Assembly: GCF_014268585.2 (NCBI RefSeq)
Contig: NZ_CP077092.1
Location: 4,154,001 to 4,218,000 of the forward strand
DNA from: Pseudomonas iranensis
Lineage (GTDB): Bacteria > Pseudomonadota > Gammaproteobacteria > Pseudomonadales > Pseudomonadaceae
Direction: 5' to 3'
Length of the DNA stretch: 64,000 nt
Positions 59,788 to 64,000 of this stretch are shown piece after piece. Every line of letters begins with the position of its first letter. The first letter of the stretch is position 1. The notes below the pieces were generated by a model that was not told the origin of the DNA, made no database searches, and saw only the letters and a list, made by a program, of their open reading frames with translations. The translations under genes and the position numbers were made by a program.

Positions 59788-61101
59788 TCACCGCTTAGGC
59801 AGTTCAATCACCACTTTCAACCCGCCCCACTCGCTTTCGCCCAGCACCAGCAAGCCACCCCACGTATCGACGATATCCCGCACAATCCCAAGGCCGAGCC
59901 CATGCCCGTGGGTCTGCTCATCCAGCCGCGTGCCACGGCTGAACACCTGAGACCGCTGCTCCTCGGGAATCCCCGGGCCGTCATCTTCCACGCTCAAGGC
60001 AAAGCCGTCAGACCTTTCGATCACACTCAAGCGCACCTCGGCATCGGCCCATTTGCAGGCGTTGTCGAGCAGGTTGCCGAGCAGTTCGAGCAAGTCCTCG
60101 CGATCCCACGGCAACTGCAAACCCGGCGGTGCGACGTAGCTCAAGGCCAGATGCTCGCCGTGAATCATGTTCAGCGTCGCCAGCAACCCCGGCAGCTCGG
60201 CATCGCAATCGAACAACGCGCCGGGCAGCGCATCCCCCGACAACCGCGCGCGATTGAGTTCGCGATTGAGGCGCTGCTGCACCTGTTCCAGTTGTTCCTT
60301 GAGAATCCTGCGCAGCTCAGGATGGTCATCGAGCTTGTCGCTGGAGGCCAGGCTGAGCAGCACCGCCAACGGGGTTTTCAGCGCGTGGCCGAGGTTGCCC
60401 AAGGCATTGCGCGAGCGCTTGAGGCTGTCTTCGGTGTGGGCGAGCAAATGGTTGATCTGCGCCACCAGCGGTTCCAGCTCCACCGGCACCTGATCGTCGA
60501 GTTGCGAGCGCTGGCCCTGTTGCAACTGAGCGATCTGCTCGCGCGCGCGCTCCAGCGGTTTCAGCGCGCGGCGCACGGTCAGGCGTTGCAGGAACAGGAT
60601 CAACAGCAACGCCGCCAGCCCCAGGCCGAGGCCGATCTGGCGCATGCGCTGGAAGCTGTCGCTGACCGGCGTGTAATCCTGGGCGACGCTGATCGAGATC
60701 GACTGACCCAGGCGCCGATAGTCCGAGCGCAGTATCAGCAAGCGCTGCCCGCCCGGGCCCAGTTGCAGATTGCTGTGCAGCCCCGGCTGCTGCAGCAGCG
60801 GCAGTTCCTGATCCCACAGCGAGCGCGAACGCCAGTGGCTGTCGGAGAAATCGATGCGAAAGTAATGCCCGGAAAACGGCCGCTGATAGGCCGGCGAGAG
60901 ATGCCGCTCATCCAATTGCAAACCTTGCGGGCCGCGCACCAGCGCCACCAGCAGGCTTTCGCTGTCGTTGCGCAGGCCGGCTTCGAGGTAGCGCTGCAAA
61001 CCGACTTCGAACAACCACAGGCTGGTTTGCGCCAGTACCAGACCGACGATCACCATCACACTGATCAAACCCAGGCTCAAACGGCGCTGGATTGATCTCA
61101 T
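59788..61101 (-). CDS. carS: two-component sensor kinase (CarS/BqsS-like)
   Basis: A 437-residue sensor histidine kinase. Two membrane helices (about 10-32 and 150-170) flank a periplasmic sensor of about 115 residues. Then come a HAMP-like linker, the His box [12 protein letters not shown] near 240, and the ATPase with [18 protein letters not shown] and GHGLGLGIV. By order with the response regulator and two PepSY proteins, and by the chemoreceptor neighbours, it fits P. aeruginosa BqsS/CarS (PA2656), a Fe2+/Ca2+-responsive sensor. I do not see an RExxE iron motif in the periplasmic part. Start overlaps the regulator stop (ATGA). Confidence 0.82.
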   Translation of the reverse strand: MRSIQRRLSLGLISVMVIVGLVLAQTSLWLFEVGLQRYLEAGLRNDSESLLVALVRGPQGLQLDERHLSPAYQRPFSGHYFRIDFSDSHWRSRSLWDQELPLLQQPGLHSNLQLGPGGQRLLILRSDYRRLGQSISISVAQDYTPVSDSFQRMRQIGLGLGLAALLLILFLQRLTVRRALKPLERAREQIAQLQQGQRSQLDDQVPVELEPLVAQINHLLAHTEDSLKRSRNALGNLGHALKTPLAVLLSLASSDKLDDHPELRRILKEQLEQVQQRLNRELNRARLSGDALPGALFDCDAELPGLLATLNMIHGEHLALSYVAPPGLQLPWDREDLLELLGNLLDNACKWADAEVRLSVIERSDGFALSVEDDGPGIPEEQRSQVFSRGTRLDEQTHGHGLGLGIVRDIVDTWGGLLVLGESEWGGLKVVIELPKR

Positions 61102-61766
61102 GAAGCTTGCCCGCCGAACAGGTAACCCTGGCCGCGACGGGTTTCGATCACGCTTTTGCCGAGCTTGCGCCGCAGGTGATTGACGTGGACTTCGAGGACG
61201 TTGGAGTCACGCTCGGTTTCACCGTCGTAGAGGTGTTCGGCGAGGTGGCTTTTCGAGAGGATTTGTTCAGGGTGCAGCATGAAATAGCGCAGCAGGCGGA
61301 ATTCAGCGGCGGTCAGCTGGATGTCGGCGCCGTCGCGAACCACGCACTGGCGGCCTTCGTCCAGATGCAGGCCGGCGGCTTGCAGGGTCGGCTGGTTGGC
61401 CTGGCCCTTGGAGCGGCGCAGCAGTGACTGAATGCGCAGGTACAGTTCTTCCGGGTGGAACGGTTTGGTCAGGTAATCGTCAGCGCCGGCCTTCAGCCCT
61501 TCGATGCGCTCGGCCCAGGAATCGCGCGCGGTAAGGATCAGCACCGGAATCGCCAGACCGGCCGCGCGCCACTGCGCCAGCACGTCCAGCCCCGGTACGC
61601 CGGGCAGGCCGAGATCGAGGATGATCAGGTCATAGGGCTCGCTGCTGCCCTGATACACCGCGTCACGACCATCGGCCAGCCAATCCACCGCGTAGCCTTG
61701 GCGCTGCAGGCCGGCGAGCAATTCGTCGGCCAGCGGTACATGGTCTTCCACCAGAAGCAAACGCAT
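61098..61766 (-). CDS. carR: OmpR-type response regulator (CarR/BqsR-like)
   Basis: A 222-residue regulator. The receiver domain (1-115) has the acid pair in LVEDH, the phosphorylation Asp in [10 protein letters not shown], and KPFHPEEL. The DNA-binding winged helix (about 128-220) ends with [20 protein letters not shown] and GYLFGG. It lies 3 bases after the PepSY gene and overlaps the kinase, one operon on the minus strand. By position it corresponds to BqsR/CarR (PA2657). Confidence 0.87.
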   Translation of the reverse strand: MRLLLVEDHVPLADELLAGLQRQGYAVDWLADGRDAVYQGSSEPYDLIILDLGLPGVPGLDVLAQWRAAGLAIPVLILTARDSWAERIEGLKAGADDYLTKPFHPEELYLRIQSLLRRSKGQANQPTLQAAGLHLDEGRQCVVRDGADIQLTAAEFRLLRYFMLHPEQILSKSHLAEHLYDGETERDSNVLEVHVNHLRRKLGKSVIETRRGQGYLFGGQAS

Positions 61767-61769
61767 CGA

Positions 61770-62081
61770 TCAATCTTCCTTGTCTTTGACTAACTCGCCG
61801 GTATCGGCCTTCAGGTGCAGCTCGCGCGCCACGCCTTCGACCGTCAGCAATTCGACTTCGTAAATGTACACGTCGTGTTTTTCTTCCAGCTCGACTTCCA
61901 GCAGTTTGGCGCCGGGGTAGCGATCCATGGCCTGCTGCAGCACTTGCTCCAGCGGCAGGATCACACCATCGCGACGCAGGGCCAGCGCCTCGTCCTGATC
62001 GAGGTCGCGAGCCATGGCCGTGCTGCACAACAACACCAGCGCCAGCGCCGTCAGGCGGGTGGCGCGACTATTCAGCTTCAT
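61770..62081 (-). CDS. PepSY-domain secreted protein
   Basis: A 103-residue periplasmic protein with signal peptide (LTALALVLLCSTAMA) and a PepSY-like domain: DLDQDEALALRRDGVILPLE, then LLEVELEEKHDVYIYEVELL and ARELHLKADTGELVKDKED. PepSY proteins may inhibit proteases or sense ligands. It shares one base with the end of the upstream PepSY gene (TAATG), and the response regulator follows directly. Likely an accessory to the two-component system's signal input. Confidence 0.86.
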   Translation of the reverse strand: MKLNSRATRLTALALVLLCSTAMARDLDQDEALALRRDGVILPLEQVLQQAMDRYPGAKLLEVELEEKHDVYIYEVELLTVEGVARELHLKADTGELVKDKED

Positions 62082-62389
62082 TACGTATCCTGATGATCCC
62101 TGAGCACTTCACCATCGACCGCGTTCAACTCCAGATCCCACTTCAGCCCTTTCGGGTCGCGCAGTTCGATCTGGTAAATGAACTTGCCGTACTCTTCCTC
62201 CAGCTCGGTCTCGGTGATTTCCGAACCGGGGTGTTTTTCCAGCGCGATGGCGTTGAGCTTCTCGAAGGAGACGATAGTACCAGCGTCGCGCAAACGAAGC
62301 GCCTCGTCAGGTCCGAGATCGCGCGCCAGCGCAGTGTTGGCGCCAAGGCCGAGGATCGAGGCAGTGGTCAGGGCAGTCAGGGTTTTCAT
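62081..62389 (-). CDS. PepSY-domain secreted protein, first gene of the two-component operon
   Basis: A 102-residue paralogue of the next gene with signal peptide (LTTASILGLGANTALA) and the same pattern: DLGPDEALRLRDAGTIVSFE, EITETELEEEYGKFIYQIEL, LKWDLELNAVDGEVL. GGAG sits about 8 bases before the ATG. It heads the minus-strand operon PepSY-PepSY-regulator-kinase. Two related PepSY proteins in tandem suggest a duplicated sensing or chaperone function. Confidence 0.86.
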   Translation of the reverse strand: MKTLTALTTASILGLGANTALARDLGPDEALRLRDAGTIVSFEKLNAIALEKHPGSEITETELEEEYGKFIYQIELRDPKGLKWDLELNAVDGEVLRDHQDT

Positions 62390-62492
62390 GGGTGTCTCCG
62401 AATTCTTATATGTTGCTTAAGGTGGGCACCATAGCGGGGTCAACTTAACTGAAACTGAATGGCCATCATTGTGCCCCATTGCTGGCAAGCTC

Positions 62493-62585
62493 CCCTGTGG
62501 GAGCGAGCCTGCTCGCGAAGGCGCAGTGTCAGCTGCAACGATGTTTCTGACCCACCGCTTTCGCGAGCAGGCTCGCTCCCACACT
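62493..62585. repeat. REPIN: inverted REP pair
   Basis: CCCTGTGGGAGCGAGCCTGC and GCGAGCAGGCTCGCTCCCAC, about 50 bases apart. A decayed REP-like GTGGGGCAGGCTCACTCC follows near 62606. Confidence 0.92.
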
Positions 62586-62680
62586 GGTTTGCGTCTGCCC
62601 CCCTTGTGGGGCAGGCTCACTCCTACATGGGCCTGCAACATGTGCTTATAATCGCCAGCTTGCTAACGATCGAGACCGGT

Positions 62681-63760
62681 ATGACCGCCATCCACATCAA
62701 GTTTCCCGCCCTCACCCTCAAGGCCGGCCCACGGGCCATGGCGCGGATTCGTGCGCAGGGTTTGCACGCCGCAGACGTCGGCACCCTGCCCGGTGCGGCC
62801 GGTGGGCCGAAGGCGTTGGGGATTCAGGGGCTCGATCTGGCGTTGTTCGGCGAGTGGCTGCCGAGTGCGCCGCGTGAGCGTTCGCTGATCGGCGCCTCGG
62901 TGGGTTCCTGGCGCTTCGCCAGCGCCTGCCTGCCGGACGCCGCCGAGGGCATTCGCCGCCTCGGCCAGCTCTACGCCGAGCAGAATTTCAACAAAGGCGT
63001 GAGCATGGCCGAGATCAGCCAGAGCTCGCAGCGCATGCTCAATGACCTGCTCGACGGCCGCGATGCGAGCATTCTCGAAAACGCCGATTACCGCCTGAAC
63101 ATCATGGTGGTGAAAAGCCAGGGCCGCCTCGCTGAAGACCATCGCGGGCGCCTCGGTCTGGCACTGGGTTCAGTGATCGCCGACAACCTGCGCGGTCGTG
63201 CACGGCTGTCGCGGCACTTCGAGCGGCTGATCATCCACGATCCGCGCCTGGCGCCGCCGCTTGATGCCTTGACCGATTTCCCCTCGCGCTTCGTTGCCCT
63301 CAACACCGGCAACCTGCGCCAGGCCCTGCTCGCTTCCGGATCGATCCCGATGGTCATGGAAGGCGTACGCGACTTGCCCGGCGCCGGCGCGGGTACGTTC
63401 CGTGACGGCGGCCTGCTCGACTACCACCTCGACCTGCCCTACAGCGGCGACGGCATCGTGCTCTATCCGCACTTCACCGATCGGGTGATTCCCGGCTGGT
63501 TCGACAAGACCCTGCCATGGCGCCGCGCTTCGGTGCAGCGTTTGCAGGATGTGCTGCTGGTCGCGCCGTCGAGGGAATATCTGGCCCGCCTGCCCTACGG
63601 CAAACTGCCCGATCGAAATGACTTCAAACGCTTTATGGGCGATGCGCCGAGCCGGCAGAAATACTGGCACACGGCGATGGACGAGAGCCGCCGACTGGGC
63701 GACGAATTTCTCGAACTGACGGCCAATGGTCGCCTCGCCGAGCGCTTGCTGACCCTTTAG
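62681..63760 (+). CDS. patatin-like phospholipase family protein
   Basis: A 359-residue patatin-like protein. The oxyanion-hole Gly-rich segment [10 protein letters not shown] is at 38-47, the nucleophile elbow GASVGSW carries S73 (GxSxG), and the catalytic Asp is D242 in DGGLLDYH. The Ser-Asp dyad is intact. No signal peptide is seen, so it is probably cytoplasmic or delivered otherwise. The start is MTAIHIKFP at 62681; the frame is open earlier through a REPIN but that is not coding. Substrate lipid unknown. Confidence 0.87.
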   Translation: MTAIHIKFPALTLKAGPRAMARIRAQGLHAADVGTLPGAAGGPKALGIQGLDLALFGEWLPSAPRERSLIGASVGSWRFASACLPDAAEGIRRLGQLYAEQNFNKGVSMAEISQSSQRMLNDLLDGRDASILENADYRLNIMVVKSQGRLAEDHRGRLGLALGSVIADNLRGRARLSRHFERLIIHDPRLAPPLDALTDFPSRFVALNTGNLRQALLASGSIPMVMEGVRDLPGAGAGTFRDGGLLDYHLDLPYSGDGIVLYPHFTDRVIPGWFDKTLPWRRASVQRLQDVLLVAPSREYLARLPYGKLPDRNDFKRFMGDAPSRQKYWHTAMDESRRLGDEFLELTANGRLAERLLTL

Positions 63761-63845
63761 TCAGCACGGCCAAAGACAAGCTGATAAACTCGCCGCCTGC
63801 CCGAATCGCTGCGGCGAACGCCATCTGAACAGAGCCGAAAATACC

Positions 63846-64000
63846 GTGGAAATCTTCAAAGAGTTTACTTTCGAATCCGCCCACCGCCTGCCGCACGTCC
63901 CGGACGGCCACAAGTGCGGACGCCTGCACGGTCACTCGTTCAAGGTCGCGCTGCACCTGAGCGGCAACCTCGATCCGCACACTGGCTGGATTCGCGATTT
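63846..64000 (+). CDS. queD: 6-carboxy-5,6,7,8-tetrahydropterin synthase QueD, partial at right edge
   Basis: The first 51 codons from a GTG start are visible: [16 protein letters not shown], then [20 protein letters not shown]. The zinc-binding His residues (AHR, HGH) and the catalytic Cys of KCG match the QueD/PTPS family. QueD makes carboxy-tetrahydropterin in queuosine synthesis for tRNA. The gene continues beyond the window. Confidence 0.9.
   Translation, partial: MEIFKEFTFESAHRLPHVPDGHKCGRLHGHSFKVALHLSGNLDPHTGWIRD

Overview
The window looks like a chromosomal segment of a Pseudomonas from the fluorescens species complex. The evidence is the GC-rich coding style, Pseudomonas-type small proteins (DUF6124-like, DUF6555-like), and very many dispersed palindromic repeats, including REP/REPIN elements with a GTGGGAGCGAGCCTGCTCGC core. 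One stretch matches my memory of P. aeruginosa gene order: a ctpM-like chemoreceptor, a transporter, a tlpQ-like chemoreceptor and a carRS/bqsRS-like two-component operon. I saw no rRNA, tRNA, CRISPR array, complete insertion sequence or prophage. All family names come from reading the sequences; no search was run.

Layout. 1-6 kb: two tiny unknown genes, an AI-2E-family membrane protein, the tRNA hydroxylation protein TrhP, and a LysR regulator divergent from a drug/metabolite transporter. 6-9.6 kb: a glucarate module (FCD-type GntR regulator, GudP-like transporter, glucarate dehydratase GudD) with readable operators between the divergent genes. 9.7-12 kb: an AmpR-AmpC beta-lactamase pair. 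12-15.1 kb: a DUF6124-type pair with a long leader, then a compositionally different two-gene cassette, PtuA ATPase plus PtuB HNH nuclease (Septu-type anti-phage defence), closed by a strong terminator. 15-25 kb: mostly housekeeping and metabolic genes (TauE/SafE exporter, aldose 1-epimerase, aldo/keto reductase, DNA polymerase II, CBS protein, glutathione S-transferase), then about 1 kb of AT-richer sequence without a convincing gene.

25.6-36.4 kb is a one-direction block: tonB-exbB-exbD, a TonB-dependent receptor broken by a frameshift, then yejABEF. As a set it reads like a dedicated import line for a peptide or peptide-like compound, from outer membrane through periplasm to cytoplasm. 36.5-39 kb: a DUF3455 protein, an ECF sigma factor, its anti-sigma factor, and a secreted protein made of ten copies of a 13-residue repeat. 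39-45.6 kb: a DUF1615 lipoprotein, a second frameshifted TonB receptor, a cysteine-bearing (zinc-type) HemB, another glutathione S-transferase and a secreted histidine phosphatase.

45.7-53.7 kb: selD-mnmH (selenophosphate to 2-selenouridine in tRNA), an AraC/XapX/oxidoreductase group, small conserved proteins, a metallothionein, and a LysR regulator divergent from two DUF606 membrane proteins. 53.8-64 kb: two chemoreceptors flanking an Na+/H+-antiporter-like protein, a two-component system with two PepSY proteins, a patatin-like phospholipase and the start of queD, which runs off the right edge.

The most notable points are the TonB/Yej block with its broken receptor, a yejF gene whose end is written by a REP palindrome, the ECF/ten-repeat module, the Septu cassette, a repeat element nested inside another repeat, and two independent frameshifts in TonB receptors.
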